Origin: Advenella sp048381675
GTDB taxonomy: Bacteria > Pseudomonadota > Gammaproteobacteria > Burkholderiales > Burkholderiaceae_B
Assembly (NCBI RefSeq): GCF_048381675.1
Contig: NZ_JBLWIS010000007.1
Location: 1 to 64,000, forward strand
Direction: 5' to 3'
Length of the DNA stretch: 64,000 bases
Positions 49,125 to 58,497 of the stretch are shown in pieces. Within the stretch, counting starts at the first letter, position 1. Each line of letters opens with the position of its first letter. Position numbers and translations under genes: made by a program. The notes under the pieces were generated by a model, which did no database searches, had not been told where the DNA came from, and saw only the letters and a program-made list of their open reading frames with translations.

Positions 49125-50269
49125 TAAAACACCCTGTTCCCTTCGCGCCAAACCTGCCGCACCACAAACTGTGAACCAGCCTGGGCCACATGAACAAGAT
49201 CAGCCCGCAAACCAAGCCTGATTTCTCCACGATCACTTAAATTGGCCGCCCGCGCGGGCAACAGGCTAATCGTCGCCACTGCCTTGGGTAAGTCATAGCC
49301 GTTTTCCTGCTCACTGAGCTTTTTAACAGCCTGCAACAAGCTGGCCGGATAATAATCACTGGAAAGAATATCCAGCACGCCATGAGTAGCCAGGTCTGCA
49401 GCGGCAATATTGCCTGAATGGGAACCGCCACGCACAATATTTGGAGCACCCATTAACACCTTCATCCCCAATTGATGACTTAACTGTGCAGCCTCATGGG
49501 TGGTTGGAAACTCGGCAATCTGCATGCCAAAACCGGCTGACTCCGTTACATGCTCATGGGTGGCATCATCATGACTGGCCATGGACAGATTTTTTTCCTG
49601 GCAAATCCCTGCAATCTTGCGGCGATAATCATCACTGTATTTCTCAGCATTTTTACGCTGACGAATAATAAACGCCTCCATGTCGGCATCGCTCAGGTGA
49701 TACTTGCCCTGGTAATACTCGCGGTACTTCTCATATTTGACAAACTGACGCTGTCCAGGCGTGTGATCCATGAGAGAAACCAGTTTGACCAGTTCATGGT
49801 CAACCAGATTCTCGAAGACCTCAAGGGTTTTCTCATGGCTGACTTCACAGCGCAGATGTAACATGTGATCGGCACGTGTATGGCCATCCTGGTTAGCCTG
49901 GTCAATGGCCTCAACCATACGTGGCAACTGCAAAAGACGGTTGCCTTTGGGATTCACGTCACCAATCGACAGCGCATCAAAAACAGTGGTAATGCCGGAA
50001 CCGATAATTTGCGCATCATGGGCCAGCACGGCAGACTCCGATGGCCAATCCACGCCCGGGCGGGGATTCATGTACTTTTCAAGATTATCGGTATGCAGCT
50101 CGATAAATCCGGGCATCAAATAATCACCGTTCAAATCCTGGGCGGCGGAAAGCTGGCTGTTTCCCTCATCGATTGCGCTGATAATGCCGTCTTGAACCAC
50201 TACTGTGCCGGTAAAAACCTCATCGGCCATGACGATTCGGGCATTTGTGTAAATTTGCTCATGCGGCAT
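49124..50269 (-). CDS. phnM: Alpha-D-ribose 1-methylphosphonate 5-triphosphate diphosphatase PhnM
   Basis: 381 residues, amidohydrolase fold: MPGFIELHTDNLEKYMNPRPG holds the metal ligands, and VSLMDHTPGQRQF and SHDDATHEH follow. It splits pyrophosphate from the ribose-phosphonate intermediate. Overlaps phnL by 11 bases. Confidence 0.92.
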   Translation of the reverse strand: MPHEQIYTNARIVMADEVFTGTVVVQDGIISAIDEGNSQLSAAQDLNGDYLMPGFIELHTDNLEKYMNPRPGVDWPSESAVLAHDAQIIGSGITTVFDALSIGDVNPKGNRLLQLPRMVEAIDQANQDGHTRADHMLHLRCEVSHEKTLEVFENLVDHELVKLVSLMDHTPGQRQFVKYEKYREYYQGKYHLSDADMEAFIIRQRKNAEKYSDDYRRKIAGICQEKNLSMASHDDATHEHVTESAGFGMQIAEFPTTHEAAQLSHQLGMKVLMGAPNIVRGGSHSGNIAAADLATHGVLDILSSDYYPASLLQAVKKLSEQENGYDLPKAVATISLLPARAANLSDRGEIRLGLRADLVHVAQAGSQFVVRQVWREGNRVF

Positions 50270-50963
50270 GACTGGACTCCTGGATATTCATATCAATATA
50301 GCGGTCGGCCACCACCTCACGGGCAGCCTTGTCATGGAAAATACCAATCAGCGCCGAACCTGCCTGCTTGGCTTCGCCAATCAGGTCCAGTACCACCTGG
50401 CGATTGACATCATCCAGTGAAGCCGTCGGCTCATCAAGCAGCATCACCGGCCAGCTCACCATGAAACCACGGGCAATATTGACGCGCTGCTGCTCTCCCC
50501 CGGAAAAGGTACCCGGTGCCAATGACCACAAGCGCTCGGGAATATTCAGGCGACTTAACAGCTGGCGCGCCCTTTGGGCTGCCTTGTCTGCCGCCCAGCC
50601 TCTGGCCAGGGCCGGTTCCATCACGACATCCAGGCAGGTCACGCGTGGAATCACCCGCAGGAACTGACTGACATAGCCCATGGTTTCACGGCGAACGGCC
50701 ATAATCTGGCGCGGTTCAGCACCCACCATTTCCATCATTTGCTCACGGTGCAAAACCTGGATACTGCCACTGGCAGGCAGGTAATTGCCATATAGCGTAC
50801 GCATCAGGGTTGACTTGCCAGCACCGGAATGGCCGTGCAATACCACGCACTCGCCAGCCCCTACCTCAAAGCTGATATTCTTAAGTACATTCAACACCAC
50901 CCCCTGCTGCTGATGCAGGGTGAACGTCTTGTATAAATTTTTAACTTCAACAATTGTTTGCAT
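50259..50963 (-). CDS. phnL: Phosphonate C-P lyase system protein PhnL
   Basis: 234 residues from the ATG at 50963 (AAGGTGA before it; the longer reading lies inside phnK). ABC ATPase: HGHSGAGKSTLMR, FSGGEQQRVNIARG, LLDEPTASLDD. PhnL with PhnG-H-I makes the phosphonate ribosyl triphosphate. Confidence 0.91.
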   Translation of the reverse strand: MQTIVEVKNLYKTFTLHQQQGVVLNVLKNISFEVGAGECVVLHGHSGAGKSTLMRTLYGNYLPASGSIQVLHREQMMEMVGAEPRQIMAVRRETMGYVSQFLRVIPRVTCLDVVMEPALARGWAADKAAQRARQLLSRLNIPERLWSLAPGTFSGGEQQRVNIARGFMVSWPVMLLDEPTASLDDVNRQVVLDLIGEAKQAGSALIGIFHDKAAREVVADRYIDMNIQESSHAA

Positions 50964-50973
50964 CACAATCACC

Positions 50974-51789
50974 TTAAGGCTGTAAAACAGATGAAACCAG
51001 CAACTGGGTATATGGATGCTGGGGGTCATCAAGAATCTGGTCGGTCAGGCCGCTTTCCACGACACGGGAACGGCGCATGACCATCAAGCGGTCTGCCAGC
51101 AAGCGAGCGACAGCCAGGTCATGGGTAACAATTACCACGGCCAGATCCAGTTCACGCACCAGGCGGCGCAGCAAATCAAGTAAACGGGCCTGCACCGATA
51201 CATCCAGTCCACCGGTAGGTTCATCCATGAAGACCAGTCGCGGGCTGGATACCAGATTGCGGGCTATCTGCAAGCGTTGCTGCATGCCGCCGGAAAAAGT
51301 CCGGGGCAAGTCATCGATGCGATTGGCATCAATTTCCACATGCTGCAGCCAATCCAGGGCCTCCTGACGCAAGACACCGTAATTACGCACCCCCTGGGCC
51401 ATCAGGCGCTCGCCAATATTGGCTCCGGCCGACACACCCATACGCAATCCGTCACGCGGATTTTGCTCAACAAAGCCCCATTCGGTACGCAACAGGGTAC
51501 GGCGCTCGGCCTCACTGCTGCTATACAGATCAATAATTTCACCCTGCTGGTTGCGATAAGTGATAACACCATCCTGGGGCTGGCTGCGTCCTGACAAGAC
51601 GCTTAACAACGTGGATTTACCCGAACCGGACTCCCCCACGATACCCAATACTTCACCGGGATAAAGGTCGAACGAAACGCCCTGGCAACCCTTTTCAGGA
51701 CCAAACAGGCGGGAGATATTCTCGACGGACAACAAAGGCTGGTCCAGCGCTGTCGCGGTCTTTTCAATCACTGAAGATAAAGCTGCCAT
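50974..51789 (-). CDS. phnK: Phosphonate C-P lyase system protein PhnK
   Basis: 271 residues from the ATG at 51789, sharing bases with the phnJ stop. ABC ATPase: VGESGSGKSTLLS, FSGGMQQRLQIARNL, FMDEPTGGLD. PhnK binds the PhnGHIJ core. Confidence 0.92.
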   Translation of the reverse strand: MAALSSVIEKTATALDQPLLSVENISRLFGPEKGCQGVSFDLYPGEVLGIVGESGSGKSTLLSVLSGRSQPQDGVITYRNQQGEIIDLYSSSEAERRTLLRTEWGFVEQNPRDGLRMGVSAGANIGERLMAQGVRNYGVLRQEALDWLQHVEIDANRIDDLPRTFSGGMQQRLQIARNLVSSPRLVFMDEPTGGLDVSVQARLLDLLRRLVRELDLAVVIVTHDLAVARLLADRLMVMRRSRVVESGLTDQILDDPQHPYTQLLVSSVLQP

Positions 51790-52667
51790 TATTGTTTCTC
51801 CTGCTGGGCAACACGCTGGTTGCAATAATCGGTATCCGAACACACGAACTCGCGGGTTCCCTGGTCATCGACAATAATTTCATCCAGATAGGAATGATCA
51901 CTACCGCAAATGGCGCAACTATGATCCCATTTTTGAATTTCAAAAGGATGATCGTCAAAATCCAGACTAATTACACGGGTGTACGGAGGTACGGCATACA
52001 AGCGTTTTTCACGCCCAGCACCAAACAGCATCAGGGCCGGACTCATGTCCAGTTTGGGGTTGTCAAACTTTGGAATCGGTGAAGGGTCCATTACATAACG
52101 GTCATCAACCAGCACCGGATAAGCGTAGGCAGTGGCAATATGCCCGTATTTGGCAATATCTTCATAAAGCTTGACATGCATGACACCGTAATCATTCAAC
52201 GCGTGCATGGTTTTGGTTTCACTGTCTGACGGCTCGATAAAGCGCAATGGCTCAGGAATAGGTACCTGGTACACCATGATCTGGTCTTTTTTCAGTTCAG
52301 CCTCGGGAATCCGGTGACGGGTCTGGATAATCGTTGCTTCCCCAGTCCTTTCAGTTGTCTGTACCCCCGCCGTGCGGGAAAAGAAGCGCCGGATTGATAC
52401 CGCATTGGTCGTGTCATCCGCGCCCTGGTCAATCACCTTGAGTACATCATCTTGCCCAAGAACGGCTGCCGTTACCTGCATGCCGCCCGTACCCCACCCA
52501 TAAGGCAATGGCATTTCACGGCCACCAAAAGGTACCTGATAACCGGGAATGGCAACCGCCTTAAGCAAACCACGGCGAATCATGCGTTTGGTTTGCTCAT
52601 CAAGATAAGCAAAGTTATAACCCTCTGTCAGCCCTTGCTGAACCTGTTTTTCCGATGCGGTCCTCAT
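51789..52667 (-). CDS. phnJ: Carbon-phosphorus lyase core protein PhnJ
   Basis: 292 residues. The radical-SAM-type enzyme that cuts the C-P bond, releasing the alkane. The four cysteines of the iron-sulfur site are visible in SCAICGSDHSYLDE and FVCSDTDYCN. Overlaps phnI by four bases. Confidence 0.94.
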   Translation of the reverse strand: MRTASEKQVQQGLTEGYNFAYLDEQTKRMIRRGLLKAVAIPGYQVPFGGREMPLPYGWGTGGMQVTAAVLGQDDVLKVIDQGADDTTNAVSIRRFFSRTAGVQTTERTGEATIIQTRHRIPEAELKKDQIMVYQVPIPEPLRFIEPSDSETKTMHALNDYGVMHVKLYEDIAKYGHIATAYAYPVLVDDRYVMDPSPIPKFDNPKLDMSPALMLFGAGREKRLYAVPPYTRVISLDFDDHPFEIQKWDHSCAICGSDHSYLDEIIVDDQGTREFVCSDTDYCNQRVAQQEKQ

Positions 52668-53764
52668 GCCCGTTTCTCCTGGATGGAATATGCCTCGTCA
52701 TCTGCCTGATCCTGTGCATGCATTTTGCGGATCAATTCCAGCTCGGACTGGAAGTCAACATAGTGAGGAAGTTTTAAGTGTGAAACAAATCCGGCAGCTT
52801 CAACATTATCGCAATGCATCAGCACGAACTCTTCCTGCTGGGCCGGTGAAGTGATTTCTTCTCCGAGTTCTTCAGCGCACAAGGCCCGATCCACCAGCGC
52901 CATGCTCATGGCCTTGCGTTCGTTATAGCCAAAAGCCAAGCCATAGCCACGGGTAAACTGGGCCGGCTCGGTTTTGGAGCCAATAAACTGGTTAACCATT
53001 TCACATTCGGTTATTTCGATATCGCCAAGCGGCACGGCAAAATCCAGCTCTTCGGGCTCTATCCAGACTTCAGTAAAACCGATACGGATTTCTCCGGCAA
53101 AGGGATGGTTACGGCCATAGCCACGCTGGGTGGAATACGCCAGGGCCATCATGAAACCCTCGTCACCACGGGCAAGCGCCTGTAAACGCTGCATGCGGTT
53201 GGTGGGAAAGTCCAGCGGCTCACGGGTAATGTCAGGCACCTCGGCACGAGTATTCTTTTCAACCCGCATCAGGCCCTCCTTCTCTAGCATTTCCAGTACA
53301 CGCGGGCAAGGCTCAGCCTGCAAGTCCTCCAGCACTGGCGTGGGCAATTCACTGCCTTCAGCCATCAGGGTAAAATCCAGCAAACGGTGGGTATAGTCAA
53401 AGGTGGGGCCCAACAATTGCCCACCCGGCAAGTCCTTGTAGGTGGCCGAAATTCGGCGCTCCATTTGCATCTCACTGGTTTGCAGCGGCACAGAAGCGGC
53501 AAAGCGGGGCAAGGTAGTACGATAGGCCCGCAACAGGAAAATCGCTTCAAGCAAGTCACCTGCCGATTGTTTGATCGCCAGTGAAGCCAGCTGTTCATCG
53601 TAGAGTGAACCTTCGGTCATGACGCGTGCAACAGCCATCGACAGTTGCTCCTGGATCTGGTCAACACCCAGCTCCGGGATATCGGTTGAACCACGACGTT
53701 TTTTGGCCAGCAGGTGGTGGGCATGGTCGATGGCTTTTTCGCCACCTTTTACGGCAACATACAT
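52664..53764 (-). CDS. phnI: Carbon-phosphorus lyase core protein PhnI
   Basis: 366 residues. Part of the PhnGHIJ core; starts the transfer of phosphonate to ATP. The block MYVAVKGGEKAIDHAHHLL at the N terminus and the HPFAGEIRIGFTEV region are typical. It overlaps phnJ and is two bases from phnH. Confidence 0.93.
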   Translation of the reverse strand: MYVAVKGGEKAIDHAHHLLAKKRRGSTDIPELGVDQIQEQLSMAVARVMTEGSLYDEQLASLAIKQSAGDLLEAIFLLRAYRTTLPRFAASVPLQTSEMQMERRISATYKDLPGGQLLGPTFDYTHRLLDFTLMAEGSELPTPVLEDLQAEPCPRVLEMLEKEGLMRVEKNTRAEVPDITREPLDFPTNRMQRLQALARGDEGFMMALAYSTQRGYGRNHPFAGEIRIGFTEVWIEPEELDFAVPLGDIEITECEMVNQFIGSKTEPAQFTRGYGLAFGYNERKAMSMALVDRALCAEELGEEITSPAQQEEFVLMHCDNVEAAGFVSHLKLPHYVDFQSELELIRKMHAQDQADDEAYSIQEKRA

Positions 53765-53766
53765 GA

Positions 53767-54360
53767 TTAATTCTCCTGCTGAAAGTTAACTTGCGTACTG
53801 CGCGGCAAGGCCATGATCTGTTCGCCTGCAATAAAGTACATATCAATACCGCAGGGAAATTTCGTGACAACCTGACGGTTTTGCCAGAAAATCTTTTCTA
53901 CCGGCAGGCTTACCGTTCTTTGTGTTTCAATGCCAGGACCTTGCCAAACCGTAGGTATTCCGCCATCAAGCGCATCCAACTGAACCAAAGCCGTGCAAGA
54001 AAGTTCGGGATCCCGGTCGGTACCCTTATTTAACAGGGTGATGTAATCCGCCTCGGATGCCAGCATCAAGGCAAAGTCGGCTTCCTGCGCTTGCGCCGTG
54101 ATCGGGCAAGCACAATGAAAAGCCAGGTTTGCCCTGACTGCCGGCGTATCCAGTGCGGGACTCAGCCACACCGTGGTGTCACTGTCCAGCAGTGTCAATG
54201 CCAAGGCATAGGTGGCAGGTGCAAGGCTGTCCAACTCTGCCACCAGTCCCAGCTCATGAGACAGGCCTGGCTCTGAGATGGCCTTTAGCGCGATACGAAA
54301 ACCCTGCTGGGCACTGTCAACCGGGTTATCAAAAGCCGGTTTCAAATACTGTGAATTCAT
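53767..54360 (-). CDS. phnH: Carbon-phosphorus lyase core protein PhnH
   Basis: 197 residues. Core subunit of C-P lyase: starts with LKPAFDNPVDSAQQGFRIAL and ends with QRTVSLP and FPCGIDMYFI segments typical of PhnH. No cysteine or metal site. Three bases lie between it and phnG. Confidence 0.92.
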   Translation of the reverse strand: MNSQYLKPAFDNPVDSAQQGFRIALKAISEPGLSHELGLVAELDSLAPATYALALTLLDSDTTVWLSPALDTPAVRANLAFHCACPITAQAQEADFALMLASEADYITLLNKGTDRDPELSCTALVQLDALDGGIPTVWQGPGIETQRTVSLPVEKIFWQNRQVVTKFPCGIDMYFIAGEQIMALPRSTQVNFQQEN

Positions 54361-54363
54361 GGC

Positions 54364-54807
54364 CTAATCTCCGCGAACCATCGTAAAGAAATTAACCTTG
54401 GAAGCCGCGATATCGGCTTCCCTTTGCAGGCGTTGTTGTTGTTGCTGTTGCTGCAATGGACGCACCAGCATTTCCATCCAGCGTTCATGCTCCTGGCCTT
54501 GCAAATGGGCATCGGCCAACGCGGCCAGTTCTGCCTGCTGTTTGTTGCGTCCGGCAATGTAGCTGTAGCCGGTCATGCCATCCTCCAGACGGACGACACA
54601 ACGGGTAACTGTCATTTCACCCACATTGAAAGCCTGCCCGGTACCACCGGCACGCCCCCGTACCATCACCATGCCGGTTTCAGGTGCCCGAATACGGCGA
54701 TAGGCAGCAGCGGTCAGTTCGCGCTCGAAAGACATTAATGCATCACCGGCCTTGGCCAGTACCTGCATCCATTGCTGACGCAAGGTTGTGTTTGCTTGAG
54801 CTGTCAT
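54364..54807 (-). CDS. phnG: Carbon-phosphorus lyase core protein PhnG
   Basis: 147 residues from the ATG at 54807 (GGAG nine bases before it). RRIRAPETGMVMVRGRAGGTGQAFN and the VGEMTVTRCVVRLEDG block are the PhnG pattern. The chosen start lies inside the last 65 bases of phnF, an unusually long overlap; the ORF itself runs further to 54891. Confidence 0.88.
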   Translation of the reverse strand: MTAQANTTLRQQWMQVLAKAGDALMSFERELTAAAYRRIRAPETGMVMVRGRAGGTGQAFNVGEMTVTRCVVRLEDGMTGYSYIAGRNKQQAELAALADAHLQGQEHERWMEMLVRPLQQQQQQQRLQREADIAASKVNFFTMVRGD

Positions 54808-55525
54808 GCTCGTTAACTCCATTAATAAACACTTGATATTGAAAGTGATCGGCACGGCTGACGGAAAAAGACAATTCCGTTGGCCTGCCATGCTGATCCC
54901 TGGATAAGGTCTGGACAGTCAACACCGGCTGCTGATGGGATATCAGCAAACGGCTGGCTTCATCCACGGTAGGCATACGTGCGCCAATCAGGCTGAAAAC
55001 CCTGACCAACTCACAACCCCTTTGCTGCAAATAGGCTCGCATTGAACCTTTGGCATAATCCTTCAGCAAAAAGGCGTACCGCTGCGAAAAAAAATGACTG
55101 ATCAGGCTGACCGGTTGATCCTCGATCAGCCTGAGCGTTTTATATTCAAGAATTCCTTCATCTTCCTTTAACTGAAGATGCCTGATTTCATCAGCATTGG
55201 CGGGACGCTGATATACCTTCAGCAAACGGGCCTCGGCGCTATATCCCAGGGCACTGAAAGACTCGCTATAGGCGCTGTCGGCACGCACCGGATACAGCAT
55301 GGGCCGGTTCAGCACCTGGGTACCTTTACCCTTGATGCGAATCACGCTGCCTTCCTGGGCCAGGATATCCAACGCCCTGCGAACCGTATGCCGGTTAACG
55401 CCAAAACGCCTGGCCAGCGGCAATTCACCAGGCAATAAATCTCCCGCCTGATAAATAGACAACTCCGCCCTTAGCGTGGCTGCCAATGTCAAATAAACCG
55501 GACCTTCTTGTCTAGACAAGTTCAT
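54743..55525 (-). CDS. phnF: GntR-family phosphonate regulator PhnF
   Basis: 260 residues. N-terminal winged helix (LPLARRFGVNRHTVRRALDILAQEGSVIRIKGKGTQVL, in part) and a C-terminal UTRA domain (SHFFSQRYAFLLKDY onward). PhnF of E. coli has 241 residues; here the tail NEHDSSSKHNLASAMDAGTG is extra and overlaps phnG. It probably represses the operon. Confidence 0.9.
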   Translation of the reverse strand: MNLSRQEGPVYLTLAATLRAELSIYQAGDLLPGELPLARRFGVNRHTVRRALDILAQEGSVIRIKGKGTQVLNRPMLYPVRADSAYSESFSALGYSAEARLLKVYQRPANADEIRHLQLKEDEGILEYKTLRLIEDQPVSLISHFFSQRYAFLLKDYAKGSMRAYLQQRGCELVRVFSLIGARMPTVDEASRLLISHQQPVLTVQTLSRDQHGRPTELSFSVSRADHFQYQVFINGVNEHDSSSKHNLASAMDAGTGQGR

Positions 55526-55559
55526 GGTTGAAAAAGGGCAATTGAATGCCCATGATCCT

Positions 55560-56354
55560 TTAGATGAAAAAGCGGCGTAACCGTTGTGAAATCATGTCAA
55601 TAATGCTGACCGCGGCAATAATGATTAACAGGATGGCAGCACTTTGCCCAAACTGAAAACCACGGATGGCTTCCCACAACAAGACACCAATACCACCGGC
55701 CCCCACCATGCCCACAACCGTTGCGGAACGCACGTTTGATTCAAAACGGTAGAGGACATAGGAAATCCACAGTGGCATGACCTGGGGAATAACCCCGAAA
55801 ATCACTTCCTGCAAGGCACTTGCGCCAGTGGCGCGCACACCTTCCACCGGGCCGGGATCAATGGACTCGACCGCTTCGGCAAACAACTTGGCCAAGACCC
55901 CCGTTGTTCCCAGAAACAAGGCGAGCGTTCCGGCAAAAGGACCCAAACCAACCGCAACCACAAACAGCATGGCAAAAACCATTTCATTGATTGAACGCAA
56001 GGCATCCATCAGGCGGCGAACGGGTTGATTGATCCACCATGGCACAATATTGGCTGATGAAAGAATACCCAGCGGAATGCCGGCAATCACGGCCAAAACC
56101 GTACCCCATACCGCAATCTGTATGGTGATGATCATTTCGCGCAAATATAATTGCCAATCCGTAAAATTAGGCGGAAAAAAATCTGCGGCAAATTCCAGCA
56201 TGTTGCCCGAGTCTTTCCACAGCAGTGTCGGATTCATTTCCGCCCCTTGCCAGGACCATCCCAGGATTGCCAGGAACAATCCCCAACCCAACAGGCTTAG
56301 TAAAGAGTTGCGTTGCGGCTTTTGCAAATTGATTGGTGAAGTAAGTGTTGTCAT
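55560..56354 (-). CDS. phnE: Phosphonate ABC transporter permease PhnE
   Basis: About 264 residues from the ATG at 56354 (a codon at 56378 is also possible). Six membrane spans; EAVESIDPGPVEGVRATGASALQEV is the EAA loop of PhnE. It pairs with PhnC and either PhnD. Only one phnE is present. Confidence 0.9.
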   Translation of the reverse strand: MTTLTSPINLQKPQRNSLLSLLGWGLFLAILGWSWQGAEMNPTLLWKDSGNMLEFAADFFPPNFTDWQLYLREMIITIQIAVWGTVLAVIAGIPLGILSSANIVPWWINQPVRRLMDALRSINEMVFAMLFVVAVGLGPFAGTLALFLGTTGVLAKLFAEAVESIDPGPVEGVRATGASALQEVIFGVIPQVMPLWISYVLYRFESNVRSATVVGMVGAGGIGVLLWEAIRGFQFGQSAAILLIIIAAVSIIDMISQRLRRFFI

Positions 56355-56417
56355 ATCTTTTCTGTCTCTGTCGTGCATGGCAAATAGCCATGCACTTTTT
56401 AAATCCTGCTATTGAAA

Positions 56418-57416
56418 TCAGGATTTGGTGGCTTCCAGTTCTTTCATGCGAGCGGCCAGTTTTTCCAGGTCAGCATCCAGTTTTTGCAACTGGGCCTGTT
56501 TATCGGCCTCGGACAGTTTGCTGTCACCTGCCACCTGATTACGCTTTTTAAACAGCTCCAACTGACGGATTGGCAACAACTGGTCATTGCTGGAGGGCTT
56601 GAATTTAGCCCAGCCCAGCACATTTAATACAGCCAGTTCTTCCGGTTTGTCACCATAAGTATTGAAGAATTCGGTGAATTTTTCCTTGGCATCATCAGGC
56701 AAATTTTTACGCCACACGATCGGATCTGCCGGAATCAATGGGGAACGCCAGATTTCCTTGATAAGTGCGGCTTTTTCAGGGTTTGAAACTTTCAAACGGT
56801 CAATGCTTTCGGTGTTATTGGTCGCGATATCAACCTGTTTATTTGCTACCGAGAGCGCGTTGATTTCATGGCTGGCGTTCACGGTACGCTTGAAAATCTT
56901 GTTCGGATCAATGTTATTCTGGGCAAAAACGTAATAGCCGGGCACCAGGAAACCTGAGGTAGAGTTGGGATCACCGTTACCAAAATTCAGGTTTTTGGCT
57001 TTGCTGATCATGTCTTCAACATTATTGATCGGGCTATCTTTATGCGCGATCAACAGGCTCCAGTAACCGGGCTTGCCATCTTTATCAACCGTTTGATAAA
57101 TAACTTCACCATTGGCACGATCAACCGCTTCCATGGCTGATTTATTGCCATACCAGGCAATGTCAACTTTATCAAAACGCATGCCCTGAATGATCCCGGC
57201 ATAATCCGGCGCAAAGAAGGCCTTGATTTCATAACCGGTTTTTTTGGACATATCATCCAGGAAAGGATCCCACAACTGTTTTAAGTTTTGTGAGGACTCC
57301 GTGGAAATGATACCGAAATTGATTTCCTTTTTATCTTTTGCATAAACAGCACCTGCTGACAGGGCCGATGCTAATAGGGAAATGCCCACACGCTGGTAAA
57401 TTGATTTAAACATCAT
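56418..57416 (-). CDS. phnD: Phosphonate-binding protein PhnD, copy 1
   Basis: 332 residues with a signal peptide ending AVYAKD. Binding-pocket motifs as in E. coli PhnD: FGNGDPNSTSG, SHEINALSV, VDIATNNTES with Glu203, and VDIAWYGN with Tyr89. This copy keeps the residues that in E. coli contact the phosphonate and the amine of 2-aminoethylphosphonate. It is 61 bases after copy 2. Confidence 0.9.
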   Translation of the reverse strand: MMFKSIYQRVGISLLASALSAGAVYAKDKKEINFGIISTESSQNLKQLWDPFLDDMSKKTGYEIKAFFAPDYAGIIQGMRFDKVDIAWYGNKSAMEAVDRANGEVIYQTVDKDGKPGYWSLLIAHKDSPINNVEDMISKAKNLNFGNGDPNSTSGFLVPGYYVFAQNNIDPNKIFKRTVNASHEINALSVANKQVDIATNNTESIDRLKVSNPEKAALIKEIWRSPLIPADPIVWRKNLPDDAKEKFTEFFNTYGDKPEELAVLNVLGWAKFKPSSNDQLLPIRQLELFKKRNQVAGDSKLSEADKQAQLQKLDADLEKLAARMKELEATKS

Positions 57417-57477
57417 GTATCTCTGGTCTCGGGTTATAAATAAAAAACAAATGAACTAATAAAGGAATACAACAACT

Positions 57478-58470
57478 TCAAGAAGGGGTTTTTCCAAGTT
57501 CTTTCATACGCAAAGAGATTTTTTCCAGCTCCGCATCCAACGGGGCAATTTTTTCCTCTTTTTGCGCGGCACTCAGTTTTTCATCACTTACAATCGCCGA
57601 CCGTTGCTTAAACAGATCCAATTGGCGGATCGGCAATAATTGGTCATTGTCAGAAGGTTTGAATTTAGACAAGCCCATGTCATTGAGTACCTTCATGTCG
57701 ACCGCCTCATCGCCATAAGCATCAAAAAACATCTTGATGGCACGCTTGGCATCATCGGACAGGTCGGTACGCCACACAATTGGATTGTCAGGAATCAGGG
57801 GAGATTTCCAAATAACCTTCAGTTTCTCGGCTTTATCAGGGCTATTCTTTTTCAGGCGCTCCATGGCACCGGTATTAAAAGTGGCCACGTCAAGCTGCTT
57901 GTTAGCCACAGACAGGGCATTGACTTCATGATTGCCATTCATCGAACGCTTGAAAATCTTGTTTGGTTCAACATTATTTTGGGCAAAAACGTAATAGCCT
58001 GGCACCAGATATCCCGAGGTGGAGTTAGGATCACCATTGCCAAAATTCAGGTTTGCCGCCTGAGCCAGCATCTCTTCAACGCTATTGATCGGGCTGTCTT
58101 TATGCGTAATCAGCAAACTCCAGTAACCCGGTTGCCCTTCCTTGTTCACCAACTGGTAAATCACCTCGCCCTTGGCTCGGTCTACGGCCTCCATGGCCGA
58201 GTTATTGCCAAACAAAGCCAGATCCACTTTATTGAAACGCATGCCTTGGATAATCCCGGCATAGTCAGGTGCAAAGAAGCCCTTCACTTGGTAGCCGGTT
58301 TTTTTTGACATCTCCGCCAGCAAAGGCTCCCATTTGTTTTTCAGATTCTGGGATGACTCGGTTGAAATAATGCCAAAATTGAGCTCTTTAACTTCCTGGG
58401 CTTGTGCAACGCCCATGAGCATAGAAACGGTGAGCGGCAAAGTAGCCAGCACTTTATATATCTTTTTCAT
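57478..58470 (-). CDS. Phosphonate-binding-like protein PhnD, copy 2
   Basis: 330 residues, clearly a tandem duplicate of copy 1 (same FGIISTESSQNLK, FAPDYAGIIQGMRF and FGNGDPNSTSG segments). In the pocket it differs: LDVATFNTGAM has Gly201 where copy 1 has Glu203, and VDLALFGN has Phe87 for Tyr89. It probably binds a different compound, perhaps a phosphonate without an amine. Signal peptide ends AQAQ. It comes first after phnC. Confidence 0.87.
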   Translation of the reverse strand: MKKIYKVLATLPLTVSMLMGVAQAQEVKELNFGIISTESSQNLKNKWEPLLAEMSKKTGYQVKGFFAPDYAGIIQGMRFNKVDLALFGNNSAMEAVDRAKGEVIYQLVNKEGQPGYWSLLITHKDSPINSVEEMLAQAANLNFGNGDPNSTSGYLVPGYYVFAQNNVEPNKIFKRSMNGNHEVNALSVANKQLDVATFNTGAMERLKKNSPDKAEKLKVIWKSPLIPDNPIVWRTDLSDDAKRAIKMFFDAYGDEAVDMKVLNDMGLSKFKPSDNDQLLPIRQLDLFKQRSAIVSDEKLSAAQKEEKIAPLDAELEKISLRMKELGKTPS

Positions 58471-58497
58471 CTACATCACTTTTATTTTAAATTTAAA

